From Filimonas lacunae (lineage in GTDB: Bacteria; Bacteroidota; Bacteroidia; Chitinophagales; Chitinophagaceae), in NCBI RefSeq assembly GCF_002355595.1, contig NZ_AP017422.1, positions 1,860,001-1,924,000 of the forward strand: DNA of 64,000 nucleotides, written 5' to 3'. The notes beneath the pieces were generated by a model. The model was not told the DNA's origin, ran no database searches, and saw only the letters and a list, made by a program, of their open reading frames with translations. The position numbers and the translations under genes are program-made. This document shows, in pieces, positions 36,227-45,899 of this stretch. Each line of letters begins with the position of its first letter. Position 1 is the first letter of the stretch.

Positions 36227-37300
36227 ATGACAATCAAGATATATAAATGGAGCAAAGCGTTGCTGGTAGCAAGCCTGGTGTTGGCTACATTCAGTGCCTG
36301 CGAGAAGAAAGTAGATAATACGGTGCCACCAGAGGAGCACACCATACAGAAGGATATTAAGGCCACTTTTGATATTATCAGTGCAGAAAACAAAGAATGG
36401 GTATGGCCTATGACCCTCGGTTCAGAACAGTTTAATGATGAGTCGATGGGCTTTGTGACTAAATTTAGAAAAGACTCTACTGCAGATGCGCTAGCCATCT
36501 TCAAAAAATCAACCTACGATCAGTTGGTGGCAGCCATAGCCACGGGTAAACTGGATGTAGATACGGAGGATCTGGCTTCTCAGTTAGCGGATATTTTTAA
36601 CGGCTACCCAGACTGGTACCTGCGCGACCTGCTTTTCAATAACACAGCGAATGCCTCGCTGGTTACTTATACAAAGTATGTGTTACCTAACTTTCAGTAT
36701 TTTAATCCCATTTATATTGCGGATGCTGAAAAGGGATTTCGCTATAATGTCAACGGACCGGTACAGTTGAGCCTTACGTTTACCAATACCGAACTGTTTC
36801 CCTTGTTGAAGCAGGAAGGGGTATTGGACTTTGATTTCCGCATTTTCTCTTTTGCACCGGAAAAGATTGATTTAAATGGTTATTATACCAGCAATACCAA
36901 TAAGGAGACTTCTTTATACTCAGCAGCTACCAATTCCACTGCTTTGTTTGCAGCGGGTTCTAACCTGTTTGTTCCGGAAGCCAGTTTGCGTATAGGCAAT
37001 TGCTCTATCAAAGCCAATGGCGCTACGGTAGCTGTGCCTGCCGGATATACCGGTTTAAGCCTGTTTTACAGCTTCTACGGTCAACAGTTTATTCCTGGCG
37101 CTGCACAGTTTGGTTTTAGCCTGGTAAGTAGTACTGCCAACGTTCCGGCAGCTTTAAAAGCTTCTAACTTCTACGTGGTAAAATCTGCTTATTCAGGCGA
37201 TGTAAACACCGTTCCTGTTGGAACGGTACTGGTGTCGCTGGCGGGTGTTAACAGCACTGGCGAGTTGGATGGTAAAGTGGTGGAGTTTATTAAAAGCTAG
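36227..37300 (+). CDS. unknown surface lipoprotein of the STN-type SusCD locus
   Basis: I do not recognise the 357-residue protein by family. It has a lipoprotein signal (LVLATFSAC near residue 25) and a mature region that looks like beta sandwiches, with many Thr/Asn/Tyr residues. It follows the zinc metallohydrolase by 17 bp and is the last gene before a terminator. Proteins at this place usually are surface-exposed binding proteins (SusE/F-like analogues) that help capture the substrate. That role is inferred. Confidence 0.8.
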   Translation: MTIKIYKWSKALLVASLVLATFSACEKKVDNTVPPEEHTIQKDIKATFDIISAENKEWVWPMTLGSEQFNDESMGFVTKFRKDSTADALAIFKKSTYDQLVAAIATGKLDVDTEDLASQLADIFNGYPDWYLRDLLFNNTANASLVTYTKYVLPNFQYFNPIYIADAEKGFRYNVNGPVQLSLTFTNTELFPLLKQEGVLDFDFRIFSFAPEKIDLNGYYTSNTNKETSLYSAATNSTALFAAGSNLFVPEASLRIGNCSIKANGATVAVPAGYTGLSLFYSFYGQQFIPGAAQFGFSLVSSTANVPAALKASNFYVVKSAYSGDVNTVPVGTVLVSLAGVNSTGELDGKVVEFIKS

Positions 37301-37324
37301 AAATGTAGGTTGTGGTTATATTGC

Positions 37325-37352
37325 AAAGCCGGGCATTTGTCCGGCTTTTTTA
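37325..37352 (+). terminator. terminator of the first SusCD operon
   Basis: AAAGCCGG (37325-37332) pairs with CCGGCTTT (37341-37348) around an 8-nt loop and runs into a T-rich tract. It lies 24 bp after the lipoprotein stop codon, and just before the convergent ATP-grasp gene stop. Confidence 0.88.
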
Positions 37353-37369
37353 TTTAGTGTAGTTGATGT

Positions 37370-38182
37370 TTATGCCTCTTGTGCCGCAAAATAGTCCGAT
37401 ACATTCCTTACAATATCATGTATGCGGGCATGGTAAAATCCAGCGCCGTTCATGCTGCCGCATTCTACAATATAATAGCCATCACCGCACTGGCATATGT
37501 CCATTACAAATATATCGTGCGGGGTGTATTCCAGGGCTCTGGCTTCGGCAAATGCCTGCACTTCGGGTGGGCAGCCTTCCTGCTTACTGAGTTTAAAATA
37601 CCGGCGGTATTGCGATGCGGCTACCATCTTTTTATTAACCATCCATAACCGCCATTCACAGGCGATATTCCAGGGTTGGGCTACTACAATCTTAGTATCG
37701 GGTGTTAGCCCGGTATCTTCGGTCTGTGTTAACTGCTGGTACCAGGTGGTGAGTTCATCAAAACGTTTTACACCACCAGAAAATGATTTACTGTCATCAT
37801 CCGGACGTATAAACAATTGCTTGTCGCCAGGCCAGTTAGCATTGAGGAATAGTTCACGAAACGTGGTAACGGTGGCGCTGTGATTAAGCATATGGCTTCC
37901 CCAGTGATACAGGTAGTTTTGAATGGAAAAGGATGCTTCATCAAAAAATAATCCGGGTTTCAACTGTTGGTCTTCATAAGCCAGCCTGTTGAAGGTGGTT
38001 GAGCCATATATAACAGACCTTTTTTGCTTATCAAAATCGGGTAGGGCGTGGGTGAAAGGAATAATGTCCAGCCCGATAAAAGGAATACCCAGGGCAACAC
38101 AACTATTGTGCAGGTGTGAATAGTCTTCGTGGCTGGTGAGATTGCGCTGTACCACCCATTGAATGTGGTTATATGTTGTCAT
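37370..38182 (-). CDS. ATP-grasp domain protein (DUF4343-like)
   Basis: The 270-residue protein carries a C-terminal ATP-grasp fold. The metal/ATP motif is FVMDICQCGDGYYIVECGSM (about 232-251), with Asp and Glu in the expected places and NGAGFY after it. LFIRPDDDSKSF is the ATP-binding Lys/Arg segment and EWRLWMVNKKMVAAS the central strand. ATP-grasp enzymes join a carboxylate to an amine or thiol. Small members like this, often in immune or peptide-modification contexts, have unknown substrates. It lies alone between the SusCD locus and a GH43-like gene. Start ATG at 38182. Confidence 0.8.
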   Translation of the reverse strand: MTTYNHIQWVVQRNLTSHEDYSHLHNSCVALGIPFIGLDIIPFTHALPDFDKQKRSVIYGSTTFNRLAYEDQQLKPGLFFDEASFSIQNYLYHWGSHMLNHSATVTTFRELFLNANWPGDKQLFIRPDDDSKSFSGGVKRFDELTTWYQQLTQTEDTGLTPDTKIVVAQPWNIACEWRLWMVNKKMVAASQYRRYFKLSKQEGCPPEVQAFAEARALEYTPHDIFVMDICQCGDGYYIVECGSMNGAGFYHARIHDIVRNVSDYFAAQEA

Positions 38183-38214
38183 GAATAATCAGGCCCATTT
38201 GTGCGCAAAATAAG

Positions 38215-38243
38215 AAATCCCCTCGCTTGTTGCAAGGGGATTT
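38215..38243 (-). terminator. terminator after the GH43-like gene
   Basis: AAATCCCCT (38215-38223) pairs with AGGGGATTT (38235-38243). It lies 23 bp past the GH43-like stop codon; the T-run on the minus strand is short (TTTCTTATTTT). Confidence 0.65.
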
Positions 38244-38266
38244 ACCTGTGCGTGTATCGGGGGGCT

Positions 38267-39664
38267 TTATTCTACTATTATCTTTTCTACACTGATGTTA
38301 TAGCCTTTGCTGCCCGTTCGGCCATTACGTTTATCTGTCCAATACCAGTTTTCTCCTAACACCGTTACCTGTAAAGTATAGGTGCCGCGCGGTAGCGATG
38401 GGCTGGCAAAAGAAAGGGTAGAGGTGGGGTATTGAGAATACATGTCAACCGTTGCATGCAGTATTTGCTTGTCTTTACTGTTGCGTAGGGTTATGCCGGC
38501 ATAGCCACCATCGGGCCGTGCCAGGCTATATAATAATATACGTGTGCCTGTAAAGGTTGTGGTAAAGGTGTTGCCTTTTATGGCAGCGCTGCGCACAGCT
38601 AAGGTGTCTTGCTTCCATTCTCCTGTATAGGCGATTTTTTGGTCGGCGGCCTGGATGGTTTCACCGGTGATGGGCAGGGCTGTTACGGCGCTGTTGCTGG
38701 CTCCGGGCTTCCAGGCGGGCAGGTATTGCGGAAGGAATAAAGAATCGCCCTGTACGGTAAAGGGCTGCCATACATAAGTGGCGGCAGAAGCTTGTTTGGG
38801 ATACGACCAGCGATCGCCCATAAACATATACAGGGTATCTTGCTCACTTTCAATGGGTAGCACAAAAGTGGTTTGCGAATTCCAGGTAAGGGTGCCGGCA
38901 GGTGCAAAAGTTCCTCGCTGTGTCCAGGGACCGCTGAGTGAACGGGAGGTGAAATAGTAATTATCGTTACGTTCCCAGCCGGTGAGGTGCGAGCCCAGGA
39001 AATAGTACAGGCTGTCTTTGCGGAATATAGCGGGCGATTCAAAGCCGCGTTCCATGGCTTTATTTACCTGTTCGGTAACCGAGGTGAAATCGTTACTCAG
39101 TTTATAAATGTCGCCGCCATGCAGCAACACATATCCAGTGCCATCTTTATCCTGAAAGGTGCCCATATCCCATTTTTTGATGGGCTTGCCGTTGAACAGC
39201 AGGGGGCCTTTAAATAGATAGGGGCCGGTAATGCGTTTGGCCGTGGCATAGCCTACAAACTGATCTTTATAGCCGATGGTATCTACGTGCATATACATGA
39301 TAAATTCGCCAGTAGCGGGGCACTTCATTACTTTAGCACGTTCGCCCACCCTGTTAGGGCCTAATTTGCCGGATGGTTGCTGTGGCAGGGCTATGGATTC
39401 AAAGGTCCAGTTAATAAGGTCGGGGGAAGAATAGCAGTTAAAACCCACAAAGGCATTACTGGTATCACTGTGCCGTTCGCCAAACAGGTAATACCTGTTC
39501 TTTTCTTTAATAATATTAGCACCGTGGGCGCTTACGGCATTGCCCTTGTCATCCAGCCATGGCGTGCCTGAATAGATAGCATTGTATTTTCCGGGAGCTT
39601 GTGCAAAGGCAGGTTGCATAAACAATAATAAGACAAGCGTAAGCGGCGCAATTCGTTTTGCCAA
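38267..39664 (-). CDS. secreted GH43-like glycoside hydrolase
   Basis: The 465-residue protein has a signal peptide (about 1-22, ending AFAQ) and a five-bladed propeller-like domain. It opens SAHGANIIKEKNRYYLFGE and holds DMGTFQDKDGTGYVL and FESPAIFRKDSLYYFLGS; Asp in the DxD segment and Glu of ESPAIF fit GH43 catalytic residues. A C-terminal beta-sandwich (about 330-465) looks like a carbohydrate-binding module. The start is most likely a TTG at 39664, as no ATG exists between it and the upstream stop codon and it gives a perfect signal peptide. It is divergent from the second SusCD locus. Galactan or arabinan side chains are possible substrates. Confidence 0.82.
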   Translation of the reverse strand: MAKRIAPLTLVLLLFMQPAFAQAPGKYNAIYSGTPWLDDKGNAVSAHGANIIKEKNRYYLFGERHSDTSNAFVGFNCYSSPDLINWTFESIALPQQPSGKLGPNRVGERAKVMKCPATGEFIMYMHVDTIGYKDQFVGYATAKRITGPYLFKGPLLFNGKPIKKWDMGTFQDKDGTGYVLLHGGDIYKLSNDFTSVTEQVNKAMERGFESPAIFRKDSLYYFLGSHLTGWERNDNYYFTSRSLSGPWTQRGTFAPAGTLTWNSQTTFVLPIESEQDTLYMFMGDRWSYPKQASAATYVWQPFTVQGDSLFLPQYLPAWKPGASNSAVTALPITGETIQAADQKIAYTGEWKQDTLAVRSAAIKGNTFTTTFTGTRILLYSLARPDGGYAGITLRNSKDKQILHATVDMYSQYPTSTLSFASPSLPRGTYTLQVTVLGENWYWTDKRNGRTGSKGYNISVEKIIVE

Positions 39665-39958
39665 TGTAGGAATGTTTTTAAAATTGTATTGGTAATCAGG
39701 CTATTCACGCTCAAACCTGCAAGTGTTGCCAGGCAGGTTTGGAAGTGAAACCGGTTCTTTGGGGAATAGATCGGAGAATTGGCACAAAGTTTAAACTATA
39801 ATTGCCGGAGATATTTTTTAGTTAATTTATAATTAGCATCTGTTAAATAATAGTGCAGTTGGTTTTTTTTTAATAAATAGTTTTACTAAAATGCGGTTTA
39901 CATATTAAACGGCTTAATCGATTGCTTGAAACTATTATTTATTAAAAACTGACTGTTT

Positions 39959-42900
39959 ATGCGACGGGTACAACCTATTACAGGCATGGCGAAAACATGC
40001 TTTATCTCGCTATGTCTATGCTTTCTCATGCTGGCATCCCAGGCACAGGAAAAAAGAAAACTGACAGGGCACGTTCAGGAAGCCAATGGCGCACCGGTTA
40101 TCGGGGCCACCATACAGGACGGGAACGGTAAGCACCTGGCCCAGACCGACAAAAATGGCGACTTTACTATTGATGTGCTTAGTACCCTAAAAAGTATTAA
40201 GGTAAACTACGTAGGGTATAAACCATTATCTGTTGCGGTAGATAAGCTGGGTAAAATTGTGTTAACACAGGCATCCGCTGCTTTGGATGATGTGGTGATT
40301 GTGGGCTATGGCACCCAATCGCGCAAGAAGGTAACAGGCGCTATTTCTTCTTTAAGCGGTGATGTTATTAAAAACACGCCTGCCGTAAGTTTTGATGCCA
40401 TGTTGGAAGGCCGCATACCTAACGTAAGTGTGCAGTCCAGTTCGGGCGAACCGGGGGCTAAAACCAATATTATTATACGGGGTTCTACCAACGTAGACTA
40501 TGGCAACGCCAATGGGGGTAATACCCAGCCTTTGTATGTGATAGATGGAGTAATATTTGATTTGAATAACATGGTGGGCTCGTACTCGCTGGCTAACCCG
40601 TTAAGCCTGATTAACCCCAACGATATTGAAACGATTGATGTATTAAAAGATGCTTCGGCAGCTGCCATTTATGGTGCCCGGGGTGGTAACGGGGTAATTA
40701 TTGTAAAAACCCGCCGTGCACCTTCCAACCGTCCGCAGGTGAGTTTCAATGCGTATGGGGGGCTGGTTACCTCACCCAGGCTTATGTCGGTAATTACGGG
40801 TAATGCCGAGCGTGGGGCCAAGCTACAGTTATTAAACAGCCAGTTGGGCTATGGAGATATTTACAATGGTAATATTCCCATTCAACTAACCGATAGTTTA
40901 AACCCGGCATTTAATAATAGTGTAGACTGGCAGGGTATGTTGTTACGGGAAGCTACTTACCTGAACAATGAAGAGTTAACTGTGGCGGGTGGCTTTGATA
41001 ATAAAAATAACTATCGCTTTGGCATTAACCACTACAACGAGCAGGGGGCTGTGCGTGGGTATGGTATTGACCGTATAGCGCCCAACCTGGATTTGCAGTT
41101 GAACCCTGCCCCTAAAATGTCGGTAGGCTTAACGCTGCAAATGTCAAAGGAGCGACGTAATCACGGTGCTGGCATTGCGGGTAACCCGTATTTGTTCACC
41201 TCCTGGGTGTTTCCTACTTCTTTGGCCCAGCTGTCGCAAAAGCTGGTGGAATTATATTCCGGGAAGGGCAACCGGTTTGATGATAACAACCTGTTCTTAT
41301 ACAATACCAGTGTGCGCCTGACGGATACCATCACCCGCGATCTGTCACTGACAACGGTGTATGGTATGAATAACACGATAGACAAATACGCGTATTTTTC
41401 GCCCAAAGAGTTGAATGGTATTCAGAATGTGGCTTATGATATTTCTGCGTCCAACCCTAACTGGACCTGGGAAACCTACGCGCAATATTTTAAGCACATA
41501 GGCAATCATAACCTTGCGCTGGTGGGTGGTTTTTCGGCTTACCAGGCAAAGCAGTACTACACCAGCAGTTCTGCGGCGGGTATCAATGTATCGGGCGTGT
41601 ATACGCTGCAAACGGTTCCTGCAGGCGCTAATCTGAATACGTATTCTTCTATTCAAACCAAAACCACGCAATCGTATTATGGCCGTTTCGATTACGATTA
41701 CAAAGGCAAATACATGCTGGCGGGTTCGTTAAGAAGGGATGCCAGCTCTATCTACAGCCGCGATCATCGCTGGGGTACTTTCTATGCCGTATCGGCAGGA
41801 TGGAATGTGGCAGATGAAGCATTTTTCGAGCCTTTGAAAAAGGTGGTGAATACATTTAAAATACGCGCCAGCTATGGCGTTACCGGGCAAGATCCTGGTT
41901 CGTGGTATGCCAAGTACCAGCAGTTATATGCTGATGCGGGCTTTTACGGAGCCACCACAGGTTCGCTGGGTGGCACGGCCACAAGTCCTTATTTAACCGG
42001 AACGCCCTCTACCTATAATGGCACTACGGTGGTGTCGCCCTATCCGTTTGGTAACTGGTATAGCAGCAGCGCTACCAAATCGAGCAATGATGTGCGCTGG
42101 GAGCGTTACCCGCAGCTGGATATAGGTGTGGACTGGTCTATGTTTAACAACAGGGTGAACTTTGTAGTGGACTGGTATCAAAAAGATTCAAAAGATAAAT
42201 ATTTATGGATGATTCCGGCAGGAGCTACCACGGGGTATGCTTACTATTCCGGTAACTATGCCGATTTAACTAACCGTGGCTTAGAAATTTCGGTAAACAC
42301 CAACAACATGGGGCCTAAATCGGATTTCCAGTGGAATACCAACTTTAATATCTCTTTCAACGATGGGTTTATTACGCGTTTGCCCAATGGGGGACAGGAT
42401 TTGTTATATGGTGAATCGTGGTGGCAAAAAACGCTTTCTATGGGCGAGCCGTTGTTTACCTACCGCGATTATATTACCAGTGGTGTGTATGCTACGGAAG
42501 CCGATGTGCCTACTGACCCTATCACCGGTAAAAAGATGACTTATATGGGCTCGACCATGCACGCCGGGGATAGTAAAATAATAGATCAGAATGGTGATTA
42601 TAATATCAACCTGGATGATAAAGTAAATACGGGTAAAAGTGCTATGCCGCGTGTTACCGGTGGTTTTACCAACACGTTTTCCTATAAAGGTTTCAGCCTT
42701 TCGATATTCGCCAATTATTCGCTGGGTAATTATTTAATCAATGGTACTTTTTCTGATGCTTTAAATGGTAGTGGTGCTTACTCAGCCTGGGGCAGCGTGG
42801 CTGGCCCGGCAGGTGTATACAGTAATATGCTCAACCAGTTCTGGCAAACCAGCGGCGATCAAACCACGTATCCACGCCTGGTGTATGGCACTGGCAGCAC

Positions 42901-43180
42901 TGCGCAGGACCCCTGGAATGTGGCCCGGGACTATTTCTTAAACAAAGGCGGGTATTTGAAAATTCAGCAGATAACGGCGGGTTATATATTGCCTAACCAG
43001 TTGGCGAATCGTTTACATGTAAGGCGTATTCGTGTGTATGCTTCTGTCAACAACGTGCATACGTTCAGACAGTCTAAAGCGCTGGTTGATCCTACGGTGT
43101 TTGATTATACCACAGGATCGAGCAACGTTACGTATCCTACCAGTGTAAAAACAATTGTAGGGTTAAATGTCGATTTGTAA
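39959..43180 (+). CDS. SusC/RagA TonB-linked outer-membrane protein (no STN domain)
   Basis: This 1073-residue transporter has a signal peptide (ending LASQAQ near residue 29), a carboxypeptidase D-like domain (LTGHVQEANGAPVIGATIQD), the TonB box region VVIVGYGTQSRKKVTGAIS, the plug motif LKDASAAAIYGARGGNGVII and a long barrel. Unlike the first SusC it lacks an STN domain, so it does not signal through FecR. The start is an ATG at 39959. It leads a five-gene locus that ends with a T9SS-exported metallopeptidase-like protein. The ligand is not known. Confidence 0.95.
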   Translation: MRRVQPITGMAKTCFISLCLCFLMLASQAQEKRKLTGHVQEANGAPVIGATIQDGNGKHLAQTDKNGDFTIDVLSTLKSIKVNYVGYKPLSVAVDKLGKIVLTQASAALDDVVIVGYGTQSRKKVTGAISSLSGDVIKNTPAVSFDAMLEGRIPNVSVQSSSGEPGAKTNIIIRGSTNVDYGNANGGNTQPLYVIDGVIFDLNNMVGSYSLANPLSLINPNDIETIDVLKDASAAAIYGARGGNGVIIVKTRRAPSNRPQVSFNAYGGLVTSPRLMSVITGNAERGAKLQLLNSQLGYGDIYNGNIPIQLTDSLNPAFNNSVDWQGMLLREATYLNNEELTVAGGFDNKNNYRFGINHYNEQGAVRGYGIDRIAPNLDLQLNPAPKMSVGLTLQMSKERRNHGAGIAGNPYLFTSWVFPTSLAQLSQKLVELYSGKGNRFDDNNLFLYNTSVRLTDTITRDLSLTTVYGMNNTIDKYAYFSPKELNGIQNVAYDISASNPNWTWETYAQYFKHIGNHNLALVGGFSAYQAKQYYTSSSAAGINVSGVYTLQTVPAGANLNTYSSIQTKTTQSYYGRFDYDYKGKYMLAGSLRRDASSIYSRDHRWGTFYAVSAGWNVADEAFFEPLKKVVNTFKIRASYGVTGQDPGSWYAKYQQLYADAGFYGATTGSLGGTATSPYLTGTPSTYNGTTVVSPYPFGNWYSSSATKSSNDVRWERYPQLDIGVDWSMFNNRVNFVVDWYQKDSKDKYLWMIPAGATTGYAYYSGNYADLTNRGLEISVNTNNMGPKSDFQWNTNFNISFNDGFITRLPNGGQDLLYGESWWQKTLSMGEPLFTYRDYITSGVYATEADVPTDPITGKKMTYMGSTMHAGDSKIIDQNGDYNINLDDKVNTGKSAMPRVTGGFTNTFSYKGFSLSIFANYSLGNYLINGTFSDALNGSGAYSAWGSVAGPAGVYSNMLNQFWQTSGDQTTYPRLVYGTGSTAQDPWNVARDYFLNKGGYLKIQQITAGYILPNQLANRLHVRRIRVYASVNNVHTFRQSKALVDPTVFDYTTGSSNVTYPTSVKTIVGLNVDL

Positions 43181-43215
43181 AAACACTTACCTGCACTCAT
43201 TTAAAAATTGCTACA

Positions 43216-44739
43216 ATGAAACGGAGAAATATATATTACTACCTGTTGCTGGCTGTGGTGATGCACTGCACCGCCTGTAATAAGTTTTTGGACCAGGAGC
43301 CTGTAAGTGCCGTTACAGACCCTACTTCCTGGAAATCGGACGATGATGCTAATTCGCAGGTAGCGGGTTGCTATTCGTTGATACGGTCGGCTTTTAATGC
43401 AGCCTGTTCTTTTTATACCTATGGCGATTTGCCTACTGACTATTGGGGGGATGTGGCTAATGGTGATTATAAAAACATGTACTCGGTTAACTGGGCCATT
43501 TCGGTGTCTTATGCTGCTACGGGAGATCCCAAGTTGAAATTGAGGGTGTGGACTCCTTTTTATACTTCTGTTCAGCAAAGCAACCGTTGTATCCATTATC
43601 TGCAACAGATGCCGGATGAAGCTTTTGCCGGGGATACCCGCAAAGAGCAGCAAGCCCGTAGAAACAAGTACCTGGCCGAAGCTAAGTTTTGCCGTGCCTT
43701 TAATTATTTCTATATGAGCCGTGTATGGGGCGATGTGCCACTGGATACTACTTACCAGGATGATATTTCGGCTATTACCAGCGATCCGCGTGTGGCACAG
43801 GAAAAGGTGTTGCAGGCTGCTATCAGTGATTTAAACGATGCCCGTAAATGGCTGGATTATAAAGACGGAATTGCTGCCGATCGCGCGGTGCGTGCCGATA
43901 AAGGTGCCGTGTTTACTTTGCTGGCGCATATCTATGCCTGGAAAGGCGCTTACGACAGTTGCCGCATGGCTTGCGATTCGGTGATCCTGCATGGAGGATA
44001 TGCATTGGTAAACGGAGCCAGCTATCCATCCATATACAGCGGCCAATCTGCCGAGAGTATTTTTGAAATAGCGCAAAGTGCTCCCACCGAAGCTATGAGC
44101 ACGGATGCAGATGGTAGTATTGCCAAGTTTACATTGGCTACTCCTTATTTGCCTAACATAGCTACTCCTAACTGGCAAATCAGCGCCAATATGCTGGGAC
44201 AGTTGTTTTCCGATACCACGGATAAAAGGTATGTAAGTGAGTTCACGTATGTAAACTCCGGTTCTAACAAGTTTTACTATTGCACCAAGTATTCTAATAT
44301 TTCTACTGTGTTGGCGAATAATGTTACCTATTATTTGTCGAAGAATAATATTGTGGTGTTCAGGCTGGCAGATATATACCTGTTGCGTGCAGAAGCCAAT
44401 GCTGCGGCAGCGGCGCCGGACTACGGTGCGGCAGTTGCCGATATTAACAAGGTAAGAAGCCGTGCCGGTGTGAAGGAGTTTCAGGTAGCAGATATAGCCG
44501 GAAGAACTGCCCTGATTGATTCTGTAACGGCTGAAAGAGGCCGGGAGTTGTTTCTGGAAGGAAGCAGGTATTACGACCTGGTGCGTAATGAACGCTTAAC
44601 CGGTGTGAGTAAATTTTTATTTATCACTCATGCTGAGTTTCTGAAAGGGAAATATTATTGGCCGGTAGATCCTTCTTTAATGATTACCAACACCGGGTTA
44701 AAGCAAACGCCTTACTGGCAGCAACTGTTAACCAACTAG
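43216..44739 (+). CDS. SusD/RagB family nutrient-binding lipoprotein
   Basis: The 507-residue lipoprotein has a lipobox near residue 19 (VVMHCTAC) and the family opening CNKFLDQEPVSAVTDPTSW. Other signs are AEAKFCRAFNYFYMSRVWGD (TPR helix), LADIYLLRAEANA and RGRELFLEGSRYYDLVR near the end (read as ERGRELFLEG). It forms the lid of the SusC barrel encoded 35 bp upstream. The complete SusD core is present and normal in length. Confidence 0.95.
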   Translation: MKRRNIYYYLLLAVVMHCTACNKFLDQEPVSAVTDPTSWKSDDDANSQVAGCYSLIRSAFNAACSFYTYGDLPTDYWGDVANGDYKNMYSVNWAISVSYAATGDPKLKLRVWTPFYTSVQQSNRCIHYLQQMPDEAFAGDTRKEQQARRNKYLAEAKFCRAFNYFYMSRVWGDVPLDTTYQDDISAITSDPRVAQEKVLQAAISDLNDARKWLDYKDGIAADRAVRADKGAVFTLLAHIYAWKGAYDSCRMACDSVILHGGYALVNGASYPSIYSGQSAESIFEIAQSAPTEAMSTDADGSIAKFTLATPYLPNIATPNWQISANMLGQLFSDTTDKRYVSEFTYVNSGSNKFYYCTKYSNISTVLANNVTYYLSKNNIVVFRLADIYLLRAEANAAAAAPDYGAAVADINKVRSRAGVKEFQVADIAGRTALIDSVTAERGRELFLEGSRYYDLVRNERLTGVSKFLFITHAEFLKGKYYWPVDPSLMITNTGLKQTPYWQQLLTN

Positions 44740-44766
44740 CATTTTTGTTCACCACAACTTGATACA

Positions 44767-45864
44767 ATGAAAATGAGAATATATACAGCAGGCAGCTTTC
44801 GTTTCTGGATGGGAGTATTGGTAGTAATGCTAAGCCTGGCTTCATGCAAAAAGGACAGTTACCGCACAGATGGCGGACTGGCTTCGGCCAATACTTCGCT
44901 AAGCACCTACGATTACCTGGCAGCGAATGCGTATCACTATTTTGACACCCTGCTGCTAATTGTAGATCATTTTGGGCTGAAGGATTCTGTGAATAAGGCA
45001 GGTTCTTTTTTCGCACCTACTGATTATGCCATACAACGGGTTATGAGCGCGAATAACATTGTTACGTTAGAAGATTTATATGCAAAGATCAATTCCAAAT
45101 TTTTAACGCAGTACATGTTTGCGGATGCTTCGCTTACATTGGATAATGCTACTACCACGGTACAAACGCACGAAAACTGGGCAGGTACTGAAGTGGGCAT
45201 TTCCAAGCTGGCATCTTCGTACTATGTGGCTACCACCACCTTTACTTATTACACCTTGCAGTATGTTAAAATAAACGGTGTATTAGATGGTAGTCCCGAT
45301 GCTCCTGCCAATGACGAAACCGATGCTATACTCAAATGCCAGACCACGGGCATTAAAACAGCCACGGGTACCAATTTGAATGTGCTGGTGAATAACGCAG
45401 CGTTAAACCTGATAGGTGACAAATTGCCTACCGAACTGGATTTGTTGTACAATGTAAACGTGACGCAGAGCAGTACTGATTATACCTTATCGCCGGTGCA
45501 ACTGGAATCGGATAAAATAGCCGGTTTCTTTGGCGTAGATGCCGCTACTATTGGAGATATGATCAATGCCGGAAATGCCGACTGGAAATATTATGCGTTA
45601 GAGCCTAATGGTAATTTAAACAGCGGTTATACTGCCAATGCTCCTGGCTTTTGGTTTGATAAAAATGGCTATGTGGCTAACTGGGGCGATGACGCTTATC
45701 TTTTTGCAGAATTTACACCGGGTACTTTTATCGTGAATGTGGGGCAATATCCCGATCACGCTAAAGTGGGCGACACCTATACGTTGAAGCAGGTGATTGC
45801 CTATACCAAGTCTAACGGAACTGTATTATCGGTGATTATCACCATTCATGTAACACTTGTATAG
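44767..45864 (+). CDS. lipoprotein with fasciclin-like and DUF4859-like domains
   Basis: The 365-residue lipoprotein has a lipobox near residue 27 (VVMLSLASC). The first half resembles a fasciclin domain (STYDYLAANAYHYFDTLLLI and NKAGSFFAPTDYAIQRVM). The second half resembles DUF4859: GFWFDKNGYVANWGDDAYLF, then FIVNVGQYPDHAKVGDTYT. Both domain types occur in surface lipoproteins downstream of SusD and are thought to bind glycans or matrix material. It lies 27 bp after SusD and 35 bp before the next lipoprotein. Domain names are from pattern recognition and not verified. Confidence 0.82.
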   Translation: MKMRIYTAGSFRFWMGVLVVMLSLASCKKDSYRTDGGLASANTSLSTYDYLAANAYHYFDTLLLIVDHFGLKDSVNKAGSFFAPTDYAIQRVMSANNIVTLEDLYAKINSKFLTQYMFADASLTLDNATTTVQTHENWAGTEVGISKLASSYYVATTTFTYYTLQYVKINGVLDGSPDAPANDETDAILKCQTTGIKTATGTNLNVLVNNAALNLIGDKLPTELDLLYNVNVTQSSTDYTLSPVQLESDKIAGFFGVDAATIGDMINAGNADWKYYALEPNGNLNSGYTANAPGFWFDKNGYVANWGDDAYLFAEFTPGTFIVNVGQYPDHAKVGDTYTLKQVIAYTKSNGTVLSVIITIHVTLV

Positions 45865-45899
45865 TGCTACTATCAGTTAACATTTAAAACGGCTACTAT

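Noticed and set aside
39859-39885. TTGG plus TAGTTTTA as a Bacteroidota -33/-7 promoter before the second SusC gene
   Set aside because: The spacing (19 bp between element starts) is too short for the usual arrangement and the last base of the -7 element differs.
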